In this document: positions 1-5,192 of the stretch, one piece after another
Layout of the letters: each line of letters starts with the position of its first letter
How positions within the stretch are numbered: the stretch's first letter is position 1
From: Pseudomonadota bacterium
GTDB taxonomy: Bacteria > Pseudomonadota > Alphaproteobacteria > UBA8366 > JADFVY01
NCBI GenBank assembly: GCA_030671915.1
Contig: DAOVHN010000218.1
Location: 1-5,192 of the forward strand
Length of the DNA stretch: 5,192 nt
Reading direction: 5' to 3'
Program-made: the position numbers and the translations under genes
Notes under the pieces: model-generated
Told to the model about the DNA's origin: nothing
What the model saw: only the letters and a program-made list of their open reading frames with translations
Database searches by the model: none

Positions 1-736
1 AACCGATCCGGAAGTCCTCGGTGTCGTAACAGGCATAGCCTTCGTCCTGCTCCGCTTCGCTTAGCGGCGCCGGGTCCTCCAACCGATCGAGGAACTTCTT
101 GTGCCAGCGCGCGACCAGCGGCGCCCCGTCGGCGATCCGCCCGGCGGTGGCGTAGGATTCTTCCTCCACCTTGTCGTCGGGCACGACGCGGGTGACGAGC
201 CCCTTGTCCTTCGCCTCCGCCGCGCCGAAGACGCGGCCTTCCAGCAGGATTTCCAGTGTGGCCGACCGCCCGACCAGCCGCTGCAGCCCGTCGATTTCCG
301 GATAGGCCATGACCAGGCCCAGCCGCTTGATCGGGACTCCGAAGCGGCTGGACTCGCCGCAGATGCGAAGATCACAGAGCGCCGCAATCTCCAGCCCGCC
401 ACCAACGCAAATGCCCTGGATCAGGGCGACAGTCGGATGCCGGCAGGTTTTCAGCGCGGTCAGCGTGCGGTGCAGGATTTCGCCATAGGCCTTGGCCTGT
501 TCGGCATTCGAGCGGTCGGTTTCGAATTCCGAGATGTCGTTGCCGGGCGAGAAGGACTTAGCCCCGGCCCCGCGCAGCACGACGCAGCGCAGGTTGTCGT
601 CCGCCGATAATTCTTCCAGCACATCGCCCAGACGCAGCCACATCGGCTTGGTCATGGCGTTCAGCTTGTCCGGCCGGTTCAGCGTGATTGTCGCGACATA
701 TCCGTCGCGGCTTACCAGGATGGTGTCTTCCGGCAT
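1..736 (-). CDS. Enoyl-CoA hydratase/isomerase family protein, C-terminus cut by window edge
   Basis: Crotonase-fold enzyme, expected to be cytoplasmic and to act on an acyl-CoA thioester. The visible part is 245 residues; family members are usually about 260, so roughly 15-25 residues are missing beyond position 1. Seen in the sequence: the N-terminal LNRPDKLNAM motif (residues 19-28), the first oxyanion-hole loop SPGNDISEF (63-71), and the second loop GGGLEIAALCD (112-122), where Glu116 matches rat crotonase Glu144. The position of crotonase Glu164 falls without gaps on Ile136 (FGVPI, 132-136), so a standard two-glutamate hydratase mechanism is not expected; isomerase, lyase or another crotonase chemistry is possible. 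The ATG at 736 is preceded by GAGGAAA, which overlaps the dctM stop codon, with an 11-nt gap after GAGG, suggesting translational coupling. It is the last visible gene of the operon. Family assignment is firm; the reaction is not known. Confidence 0.93.
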   Translation of the reverse strand, partial: MPEDTILVSRDGYVATITLNRPDKLNAMTKPMWLRLGDVLEELSADDNLRCVVLRGAGAKSFSPGNDISEFETDRSNAEQAKAYGEILHRTLTALKTCRHPTVALIQGICVGGGLEIAALCDLRICGESSRFGVPIKRLGLVMAYPEIDGLQRLVGRSATLEILLEGRVFGAAEAKDKGLVTRVVPDDKVEEESYATAGRIADGAPLVARWHKKFLDRLEDPAPLSEAEQDEGYACYDTEDFRIG

Positions 737-749
737 GACGCGGATTTCC

Positions 750-2033
750 TCAACCGTAGAAGAAATAGACCAGTCCCATCGGGATGATCGGGATATAGGT
801 CACCAGTATCAGGATAAACAGCAGCACGGCGACGAAATAGACATTGTACCTGCTGACCTCCCAGATATTCGCCTTGGCGACGGAGCAGGCGGTGATCAGC
901 ACGCTGGCGACCGGCGGGGTCTGCTGGCCGATGCCGAGATTCAGGGTCACGATCAGGCCGAAATGTACCGGGTCGATGCCGACCGCGTTGACCAGCGGGA
1001 TGACTATCGGCACCACCAGGATGATCGCGGCCGCCGAATGCAGGAACAGGCCAAGCACCAGGAAAAGCACGTTCAGCAGCGCCAGCACGACATACTTGTT
1101 TTGGGTAAAGTCGGCGATGGTGGCAGCCAATTGCTGCGGCACCTGCTGCTCGGTAAGATGGACGCCAACCAGGGCCGAAGATGCCACCAGCAGCATCACC
1201 ACGGCGGTCTGCACGCCGCCCTCCATGATGGCCTCGCGCAAATGCAGCCAGTCGAGTTCACGGTAAATGACGCCACCGATGAACAGCGCCGCGAACACCG
1301 CCAGCGCCGCGCCCTCGGTCGCGGTCACGATGCCACCGAAGATACCGCCCAGAATAATCACGGGAAGCAGGAAGGCCCAGGCCGCATCCTTGAAGGTCGC
1401 CCAGACGCGCGGCAACTGGAACGCCTCTTCGACCGGCAGATTGTAGCGCACGGCAAACCAGTAGGAGACGCACATCATCAGGAAGCCGCCCAGCACGCCG
1501 GGCACGATGCCGGCGACGAATAGCTGCACAACCGATGCATCGGCCATCACCGCATAGAGAATCATCGGGATCGAGGGCGGTATGATCACGGCCAGCGTCG
1601 CCGACGACGATGTCACGGCGGCGGCCAGGGCGCCGGGATAGCCCTTCTTCTTCATCGCCGGTATCAGGATGGAGCCCAGCGCCGCCACGTCGGCCACGGC
1701 GGAGCCGGAGATTTCCGCGAAAAACAGCGAGGTGCCGATATTGACCATCGCCAGCCCGCCCTTCACGAACCCCATCAGGGCCGAGGCAAAGGAGATCAGG
1801 CGGTGGGAAATGCCGGACGAATTCATGATCGCGCCGGCCAGGATGAACAAGGGGATGGCCAGCAGCGGGAACTTCGTTGCGCCGTCATACATGACCAGCG
1901 CCAGGTTGGGCAGGATGTCGGGGCCGGACATCGCGACCATCGCCACCGCGGCGACGACGGCGAGCGATACCGCGATCGGCACGTTCAGCATGACCAGCAG
2001 GAACAGGCCCAGGAACATCAGGATGATAGTCAT
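750..2033 (-). CDS. dctM: TRAP transporter large permease subunit (DctM family)
   Basis: Large membrane subunit of a tripartite ATP-independent periplasmic transporter, the part that carries substrate across the inner membrane, in characterised members driven by a sodium gradient. The 427-residue length is normal for the family. The protein is almost entirely hydrophobic, with about a dozen membrane segments from the N-terminus onward. Family landmarks are visible: AEISGSAVADVAALGSILIP (106-125), IIPPSIPMILYAV (150-162) and QTPPV (371-375) in the second half, reflecting the two inverted halves of the fold. The start ATG overlaps the stop of dctQ in an ATGA arrangement (4-bp overlap), typical of subunits translated in fixed ratio. 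The reading frame is intact. Substrate cannot be told from this subunit. Confidence 0.97.
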   Translation of the reverse strand: MTIILMFLGLFLLVMLNVPIAVSLAVVAAVAMVAMSGPDILPNLALVMYDGATKFPLLAIPLFILAGAIMNSSGISHRLISFASALMGFVKGGLAMVNIGTSLFFAEISGSAVADVAALGSILIPAMKKKGYPGALAAAVTSSSATLAVIIPPSIPMILYAVMADASVVQLFVAGIVPGVLGGFLMMCVSYWFAVRYNLPVEEAFQLPRVWATFKDAAWAFLLPVIILGGIFGGIVTATEGAALAVFAALFIGGVIYRELDWLHLREAIMEGGVQTAVVMLLVASSALVGVHLTEQQVPQQLAATIADFTQNKYVVLALLNVLFLVLGLFLHSAAAIILVVPIVIPLVNAVGIDPVHFGLIVTLNLGIGQQTPPVASVLITACSVAKANIWEVSRYNVYFVAVLLFILILVTYIPIIPMGLVYFFYG

Positions 2034-2548
2034 GTGTCCTGTAACTCCGGCGGAATTTCATGGTGTAGCCCGCGCCGCGCCTCGTCGAGAGCGCGCGGCA
2101 GGCTGATAAGCTGGGCGAGGATGAATAGCGCCCCGCCGATGGGTATGACCGACTGTGTGAAGGTCGAGGGCACGTTCGGCAGGCTGATGAGGTAGTCGCC
2201 TTCCAGGACGATCAGCACCTCCCAGCCGACCCAGGCCATCAGGCCAAAGAAGCCGATAACAACGACCTCGCCGAACCAGATGGCGGCGATCCGCCACTGC
2301 GTCGGCAGCGCCTCTACAAGGCCGGGAAATCCGATATGGGCGCGCTTGAGCGCCGCCAGCGCGGCCCCGTAGTAGGTGAGCCAGGCCAGCATGACCGACG
2401 CAACCTCGTCATACCAGACCAGCGAATGGCCGGCCTTGCGGTATATCACCGCCATCAGCACGACGATCGCCAGGCCACTTGTCAGCAGCATGACGATCCC
2501 CTCCAGCAGCACCTCGAACCAGCGTTCCAGCCGCGCCAACAAGGCCAT
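2030..2548 (-). CDS. dctQ: TRAP transporter small permease subunit (DctQ family)
   Basis: Small membrane subunit that pairs with DctM. With the start chosen here it has 172 residues, the usual size, and four hydrophobic segments (about 15-36, 48-68, 87-108 and 132-150). The family signature lies around 44-74: VWYDEVASVMLAWLTYYGAA followed by KRAHIGF. The frame stays open upstream to an ATG at 2644, which would give 204 residues, but the extra 32 residues are polar, unlike DctQ, and would run through the stem-loop at 2597-2629. A second ATG at 2557 directly abuts the GAAGGGG ribosome site (2558-2564), leaving no spacing, whereas the ATG at 2548 is 9 nt from it. The start at 2548 is therefore preferred. 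The C-terminal tail (about 151-172) is polar, and the stop overlaps the start of dctM. Confidence 0.95.
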   Translation of the reverse strand: MALLARLERWFEVLLEGIVMLLTSGLAIVVLMAVIYRKAGHSLVWYDEVASVMLAWLTYYGAALAALKRAHIGFPGLVEALPTQWRIAAIWFGEVVVIGFFGLMAWVGWEVLIVLEGDYLISLPNVPSTFTQSVIPIGGALFILAQLISLPRALDEARRGLHHEIPPELQDT

Positions 2549-2557
2549 CACCGGCAT

Positions 2558-2564
2558 CCCCTTC
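2558..2564 (-). promoter_or_regulatory. Ribosome binding site deciding the dctQ start
   Basis: On the minus strand this reads GAAGGGG. It lies 9 nt before the ATG at 2548, good spacing, but touches the alternative ATG at 2557. This favours the shorter DctQ (172 residues). Confidence 0.65.
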
Positions 2565-2596
2565 AATGAAAATGTATAAGATTCAGAAAGTCCACC

Positions 2597-2629
2597 CCGC
2601 TCCCGGAGCCCTATGGAGCCCGAGAGCGG
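2597..2629 (-). promoter_or_regulatory. Stem-loop between dctP and dctQ (likely mRNA attenuator or 3'-end stabiliser)
   Basis: In the minus-strand transcript the arms 2619-2629 and 2597-2607 pair over 11 positions: nine Watson-Crick pairs and two G-U wobbles (2603/2623 and 2607/2619), around an 11-nt apex. In a plus-strand transcript those two positions would be A-C mismatches, so the hairpin fits the operon's own direction better. It begins 15 nt after the dctP stop. No uridine run follows directly (the next bases are GGUGGACUUUCUG), so it is not a classical full terminator. The likely role, by analogy with other binding-protein operons, is partial termination or protection of the dctP message from 3' decay, giving more DctP than DctQM. 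The role is inferred; the pairing is seen. Confidence 0.6.
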
Positions 2630-2644
2630 AGCGGTTATGGGCAA

Positions 2645-3622
2645 TTAGTTGGCGAGCCCCAGAGCCTGGTCGACGAGGGCCTTGCCGCCCTCCACGTCGG
2701 AACCGAACTGCTCGTAGATCGACGCGCTGGCTTTGACGAAGGCCGCCTTGTCGGCCTCGTTCACCGCCATGCCGCCGGCCTTGAGCTTGGCCAGCAGGTC
2801 GGTTTCCAGCTGGGCCGCGTGCTCGTAAACGAAGCCCTGTGTGCCCTGGGCGATTTTCTCAAGCTCGTCACGGATGTCGGCGGGCAGGCTGTCCCATTTC
2901 TTCTTGCCGACCAGCGCATAGGCCGGGGTGTAGACATGGCCCGTCAGCGACAGGTACTTCTGCACCTCGTTGAACTTGGCGCTGTAGATATTCGCGAAGG
3001 GGTTTTCCTGGCCGTCCATCACGCCGGTCTGCAGCGCAACGAAGACTTCCGAGAAAGCCAGCGGCGTCGGATTGGCGCCATAGGCCTGGAACATCTTGAC
3101 GCGCCATTTGCCTTTCGGGGTGCGCAGCTTGATGCCGTCGAGGTCACCCGGCACGTTGATCGGACGCACGTTGTTGGTGATATGGCGGAAGCCGTTCTCC
3201 CACAAGGCGATGATCTTATAGCCCTTGGCCTCGACCAGCGGCGCCAGCTTGTTCCAGAAGATTTCCTTCTCGATCCGGCCCATATGGGCGCGATCCTTGA
3301 CCAGGTAGGGCATGTCGAACAGGCCGAACTCATCGACGACAGACGTCATCACGCTCGACGGCAGCGAGAAATCGACGGTGCCGAGTTTCAGCTTCTGCAA
3401 CAGCTCCTTGTCCTTGCCGAGCTGGCTGGACCCGAAGACATCGATCTTTACCTTGCCGGCCATCTGCTCGTTGACACGCCTGGCGAATTCGTTCGCCGTG
3501 GCGTCAAACAGCGAGCCCGGCGCGCCGACATGGCCGAATTTCATGGTGATTTCCGCGGCCGAGGCCGGAAGGGCGAAACTCGCCGCAAGGGCGATGCCCG
3601 CAATCAGTTTTCCAAGTCGCAT
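2645..3622 (-). CDS. dctP: TRAP transporter substrate-binding protein (DctP family)
   Basis: Periplasmic solute receptor that delivers substrate to DctQM. The 325-residue precursor is normal in length. Residues 1-22 form a clear signal peptide: a basic start (MRLGK), a hydrophobic core, and a PASA/AEI signal peptidase I-like site. The mature protein begins AEITMKFGHV, typical for the family. Substrate-contact motifs are present: FRHITNN (145-151), and IKLRTP (164-169), where Arg167 is the conserved residue that salt-bridges the substrate carboxylate in characterised DctP/SiaP proteins; then PLAFSEVFVALQTGVMDGQE (187-206). A carboxylate ligand is therefore expected, but its identity is open. 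An ATG four codons earlier (3634) was rejected because it has no ribosome site and its own bases form part of the strong GGAGG before 3622. It lies 62 bp after the aminotransferase gene. Confidence 0.97.
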   Translation of the reverse strand: MRLGKLIAGIALAASFALPASAAEITMKFGHVGAPGSLFDATANEFARRVNEQMAGKVKIDVFGSSQLGKDKELLQKLKLGTVDFSLPSSVMTSVVDEFGLFDMPYLVKDRAHMGRIEKEIFWNKLAPLVEAKGYKIIALWENGFRHITNNVRPINVPGDLDGIKLRTPKGKWRVKMFQAYGANPTPLAFSEVFVALQTGVMDGQENPFANIYSAKFNEVQKYLSLTGHVYTPAYALVGKKKWDSLPADIRDELEKIAQGTQGFVYEHAAQLETDLLAKLKAGGMAVNEADKAAFVKASASIYEQFGSDVEGGKALVDQALGLAN

Positions 3623-3627
3623 TACTT

Positions 3628-3632
3628 CCTCC
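3628..3632 (-). promoter_or_regulatory. Strong ribosome binding site deciding the dctP start
   Basis: On the minus strand this reads GGAGG, five nt (AAGTA) before the ATG at 3622. It overlaps the upstream in-frame ATG at 3634, which rules that start out in practice. It is the strongest Shine-Dalgarno sequence in the window, in keeping with a highly made binding protein. Confidence 0.8.
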
Positions 3633-3684
3633 ATCTGTTTCTATCGTGATTATCGTTTTGCCTGCACTCTTTCCGGCGGGAAGG

Positions 3685-4866
3685 TCATCGATCGTTTCTC
3701 CGCTCCGCCAGAAACTCCATGGCTGCCGCAACGCCGCGGGGTTCGTGCGGAACCCCGGCAATCGACAACCCCATCTCAACACCGGTCAGCGTACCCATCA
3801 GCATCAGCTCGTTAAAATCACCCAGATGGCCAATGCGGAACACCTTGCCGGCGACCTTGCTCAACCCCGTGCCCAGCGACATGTCGAAGCGGTCCAGGAT
3901 AGTCTTGCGCAGCGCATCGGCATCGTGGCCTTCCGGCATCAGAACTGCGGTCAGCGAACCGCTGTATTCGTCCTCGTTGGCGCAAAGGATTTCCAGGGCC
4001 CAGCCGCGAACGGCGCGGCGCGTGGCCTCGGCCAGACGGCGGTGCCGGGCAAAGACATTGTCCAGCCCCTCCTCGTCGAGCAGCATTTTCAGCGCCTCGC
4101 GCAAACCATAGAGCAGGTTGGTTGCGGGGGTGTAGGGAAAATACCCCTGGCTGTTCGGTCCGCGCATTTCCGACCAGTCCCAGTACGATCGGGGCATGGT
4201 GGAGGATTCGGCCGCCTTCCACGCCTTGGGACTCACCGCGTTGAATCCGAGCCCCGGCGGCAGCATCAGGCCCTTCTGCGAGCCGCCGATGGTGACGTCC
4301 ACGCCCCATTCGTCGTGGCGGTAGTCGATCGAGGCCAGCGACGAGATGGTATCGGCCATCAGCAGCGCCGGATGCCCGGCCCCGTCGATCGCCTTGCGCA
4401 CGGCGGCGATATTGCTGGTCGCGCCGGTCGAGGTTTCGTTATGGACCACGCAGACGGCCTTGATTTCATGCGTCTTGTCTTCGATCAGGCGCGCGCCGAT
4501 GGCGTCCGCGTCCGCGCCGCCCCGCCAGTCGCCCTCGATCAGTTCGACCTTCAGCCCCAGCCGCTTGGCGAGGCCCGACCACAGCGCCGCGAAATGACCC
4601 GTTTCGTACATCAACACATGGTCGCCCTGCGACAGCGCATTGACCAGCGCCGCTTCCCAGGCGCCGGTGCCGGAGGCCGGATAGATAATGATGTCGCCCT
4701 CGGTCTGGAAAACCCGCTTCATGCCGGCCAGGCATTCCTGGCCGAGTTCGGCGAATTCGGGCCCACGATGATCCATGGTGGGGCCGTCCATGGCCCGAAG
4801 CACCCGGTCCGGGACATTGGTCGGCCCGGGAATCTGCAGAAAATGGCGACCGCTACGGAAAGTCAT
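3685..4866 (-). CDS. Class V PLP aminotransferase, serine-glyoxylate aminotransferase-like
   Basis: Pyridoxal-phosphate enzyme of fold type I, expected to be cytoplasmic. The 393 residues compare with about 400 for serine-glyoxylate and aspartate-glyoxylate aminotransferases. Landmarks in order: IPGPTNVPDRVLRAM (12-26), phosphate-binding PASGTGAWEAAL (63-74), HNETSTG (142-148), ADTISSLAS (171-179) with Asp172 facing the cofactor ring nitrogen, the Schiff-base lysine Lys198 in GGSQKGLMLPPGLG (194-207), YFPYTPATNLLYGLREAL (242-259), and KVFRIGHLGDFNEL (341-354), where Arg344 matches the substrate-carboxylate arginine. From memory, this set agrees best with the glyoxylate-using branch (SgaA, BhcA), so glyoxylate as amino acceptor is likely; the donor is not determined. 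The ATG at 4866 was chosen over one at 4917 because the family begins just before IPGPTN; its ribosome site is weak (GAAAGAAA). It is the first operon gene, next to the divergent gene. Confidence 0.9.
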   Translation of the reverse strand: MTFRSGRHFLQIPGPTNVPDRVLRAMDGPTMDHRGPEFAELGQECLAGMKRVFQTEGDIIIYPASGTGAWEAALVNALSQGDHVLMYETGHFAALWSGLAKRLGLKVELIEGDWRGGADADAIGARLIEDKTHEIKAVCVVHNETSTGATSNIAAVRKAIDGAGHPALLMADTISSLASIDYRHDEWGVDVTIGGSQKGLMLPPGLGFNAVSPKAWKAAESSTMPRSYWDWSEMRGPNSQGYFPYTPATNLLYGLREALKMLLDEEGLDNVFARHRRLAEATRRAVRGWALEILCANEDEYSGSLTAVLMPEGHDADALRKTILDRFDMSLGTGLSKVAGKVFRIGHLGDFNELMLMGTLTGVEMGLSIAGVPHEPRGVAAAMEFLAERRNDR

Positions 4867-4886
4867 TTGGTTTCTTTCAATGATTG

Positions 4887-4913
4887 TCCGGCCTTGTTGT
4901 GTATCCGGCCTTG
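4887..4913. repeat. 10-bp direct repeat in the aminotransferase leader
   Basis: TCCGGCCTTG occurs exactly twice, at 4887-4896 and 4904-4913, with starts 17 bp apart; on the minus-strand message this is CAAGGCCGGA twice. The copies lie 21-47 bp before the aminotransferase ATG, inside the predicted 5' leader. They could be a tandem protein- or RNA-binding site, or chance in GC-rich DNA. Confidence 0.55.
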
Positions 4914-4939
4914 CCACTGCCGATGCTTCAATGGAAATT

Positions 4940-4949
4940 TTGCATACAA
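4940..4949. promoter_or_regulatory. Second operator-like site, imperfect palindrome
   Basis: Reads TTGCATACAA, identical to the perfect palindrome at 5047-5056 except for one base (C for T). It lies 107 bp from that site centre to centre, roughly ten helical turns, and downstream of the candidate aminotransferase promoter, where a bound repressor could block transcription or loop to the other site. Binding is inferred. Confidence 0.45.
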
Positions 4950-4969
4950 TCGCGGCCGGAGCAAGACCC

Positions 4970-4997
4970 TTGTTTGTTCATTCGATCTGGCTATATT
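4970..4997 (+). promoter_or_regulatory. Candidate promoter for the divergent plus-strand gene
   Basis: TTGTTT (4970-4975), a 16-bp spacer, then TATATT (4992-4997), which matches five of six bases of the sigma-70 -10 consensus; the -35 box matches only three. Transcription would start near 5004, giving a leader of about 100 nt that contains the TTGTATACAA palindrome. The -10 overlaps that of the opposing promoter. Predicted by eye only. Confidence 0.35.
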
Positions 4998-5017
4998 TTG
5001 GAGCTGCCTTGTGTCAG
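4990..5017 (-). promoter_or_regulatory. Candidate promoter for the aminotransferase-TRAP operon
   Basis: On the minus strand: CTGACA (5017-5012, five of six to TTGACA), a 16-bp spacer, then TATAGC (4995-4990, four of six to TATAAT). Transcription would start near 4983, leaving a leader of about 115 nt that carries the imperfect operator (4940-4949) and the direct repeat (4887-4913). The -35 lies within the TTGTGT/ACACAA inverted repeat. Predicted by eye only. Confidence 0.42.
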
Positions 5018-5026
5018 CGAACACAA
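5009..5026. repeat. Inverted repeat TTGTGT-N6-ACACAA
   Basis: Two perfect 6-bp arms (5009-5014 and 5021-5026) separated by CAGCGA. It covers the candidate -35 of the aminotransferase operon, a position suited to a repressor or activator. Its arms differ from the TTGTATACAA sites, although both begin TTGT and end ACAA, so it could be a spaced variant of the same site or belong to another regulator. Confidence 0.5.
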
Positions 5027-5046
5027 CCGTTGAGAATTTTACAAAA

Positions 5047-5056
5047 TTGTATACAA
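5047..5056. promoter_or_regulatory. Perfect palindrome TTGTATACAA, probable regulator operator
   Basis: A perfect 10-bp palindrome; allowing one mismatched pair (5046/5057) the symmetry extends to 16 bp (5044-5059). It lies 49 bp before the divergent start codon at 5105 and 30 bp upstream of the candidate -35 of the operon. Short palindromes with GT...AC cores are typical targets of GntR/FadR-type regulators; this assignment is inferred. Confidence 0.6.
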
Positions 5057-5104
5057 ATTCCCCTGGATGCTTGACCGTTTCCCGCAAACGGAGTACCCGG
5101 CGAT

Positions 5105-5192
5105 ATGCCGAATGAACATGTAGCCGCGACCGCGTTATTGCGGGACGAATCGGATAGCCCCCTGGCAAGACGTCTGAGCCGGGAAACGCAAG
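5105..5192 (+). CDS. Start of a divergent gene, possibly the local regulator; cut by window edge
   Basis: Only 29 codons are visible, starting MPNEHVAATALLRDESDSPL and continuing with an arginine-rich stretch to the window edge. The frame is closed by a TGA at 5072-5074, and this ATG is the only conventional start between that stop and the window edge. A GGAG at 5090-5093 lies 11 nt before it, slightly far. Visible residues are hydrophilic and lack a signal peptide, consistent with a cytoplasmic protein, but no domain can be recognised. Divergent placement opposite a transport operon and the palindromes between them make a transcription factor the most likely guess (GntR/FadR-like, with the helix-turn-helix lying beyond the edge). 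A non-regulatory gene cannot be excluded. Confidence 0.6.
   Translation, partial: MPNEHVAATALLRDESDSPLARRLSRETQ

Noticed and set aside
492..1523. Plus-strand open frame (343 codons) antisense to dctM and the crotonase gene
   Set aside because: The product is dominated by His, Gln, Asp and Arg, the usual mirror of a hydrophobic membrane protein on the other strand; it has no domain and spans two real genes.
2570..2600. Possible internal promoter before dctQ (TATACA on the minus strand near 2576)
   Set aside because: No acceptable -35 at the right spacing; the region is better explained by the stem-loop and the dctQ ribosome site.
2819..3649. Plus-strand open frame (276 codons) antisense to dctP
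   Set aside because: It is opposite a well-supported dctP with signal peptide and motifs; low-complexity composition and no family resemblance.
3649..3680. Possible internal promoter before dctP (minus-strand GATAAT at 3654-3649)
   Set aside because: The -10-like hexamer is good, but no -35 match is found at 16-18 bp spacing. The short gap fits simple read-through from the aminotransferase gene.
3665..3685. Small inverted repeat just after the aminotransferase stop (CTTTCC/GGGAAG) as a terminator
   Set aside because: The stem is only six pairs with one mismatch on the minus-strand transcript, the loop is three bases, and no uridine tract follows; dctP continues closely downstream.
3646..5115. 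Long plus-strand open frame (489 codons) antisense to the aminotransferase
   Set aside because: It lies opposite a gene with complete family motifs and runs on through the intergenic region. The translation is rich in Arg, Gln, His and Gly with no recognisable domain, which is typical of an antisense frame in high-GC DNA.

Overview
The window is high-GC DNA (protein-coding parts GC-rich, intergenic parts visibly AT-richer). The gene content, a TRAP transporter with separate small and large permeases plus a serine-glyoxylate-type aminotransferase, points to an alphaproteobacterium (Rhodospirillales/Rhodobacterales/Rhizobiales type). That is an inference from style and protein families, not a taxonomic proof.

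Layout: five genes lie head-to-tail on the minus strand, so they read from right to left: a class V aminotransferase (3685-4866), the TRAP substrate-binding protein DctP (2645-3622), the small TRAP permease DctQ (2030-2548), the large TRAP permease DctM (750-2033), and an enoyl-CoA hydratase/isomerase-family protein (736 to beyond position 1, C-terminus cut off). Gaps are 62, 96, -4 and 13 bp, consistent with one operon. A strong stem-loop sits just after dctP, where TRAP operons often adjust the ratio of abundant binding protein to scarce membrane subunits. A 238-bp control region (4867-5104) separates the operon from a divergent plus-strand gene, of which only the first 29 codons are visible.

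The control region holds a perfect TTGTATACAA palindrome, a one-mismatch second copy 107 bp away, a separate TTGTGT/ACACAA inverted repeat, a 10-bp direct repeat in the predicted leader, and candidate promoters on both strands whose -10 elements overlap. This architecture suggests that the divergent gene is a local regulator, possibly GntR/FadR-like, but too little of it is visible to show that.

Working model (inference): the TRAP system imports a small carboxylate or amino-carboxylate, the aminotransferase moves an amino group to or from glyoxylate or a related 2-oxo acid, and the crotonase-fold enzyme acts on a CoA thioester later in the same route. The combination does not match a textbook pathway I can name, so the substrate is unknown. 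The crotonase homologue lacks one of the two classical hydratase glutamates. No mobile element, CRISPR array, tRNA or rRNA was seen. Overall this looks like a catabolic transport operon with an interesting control region, not a clearly new kind of system.
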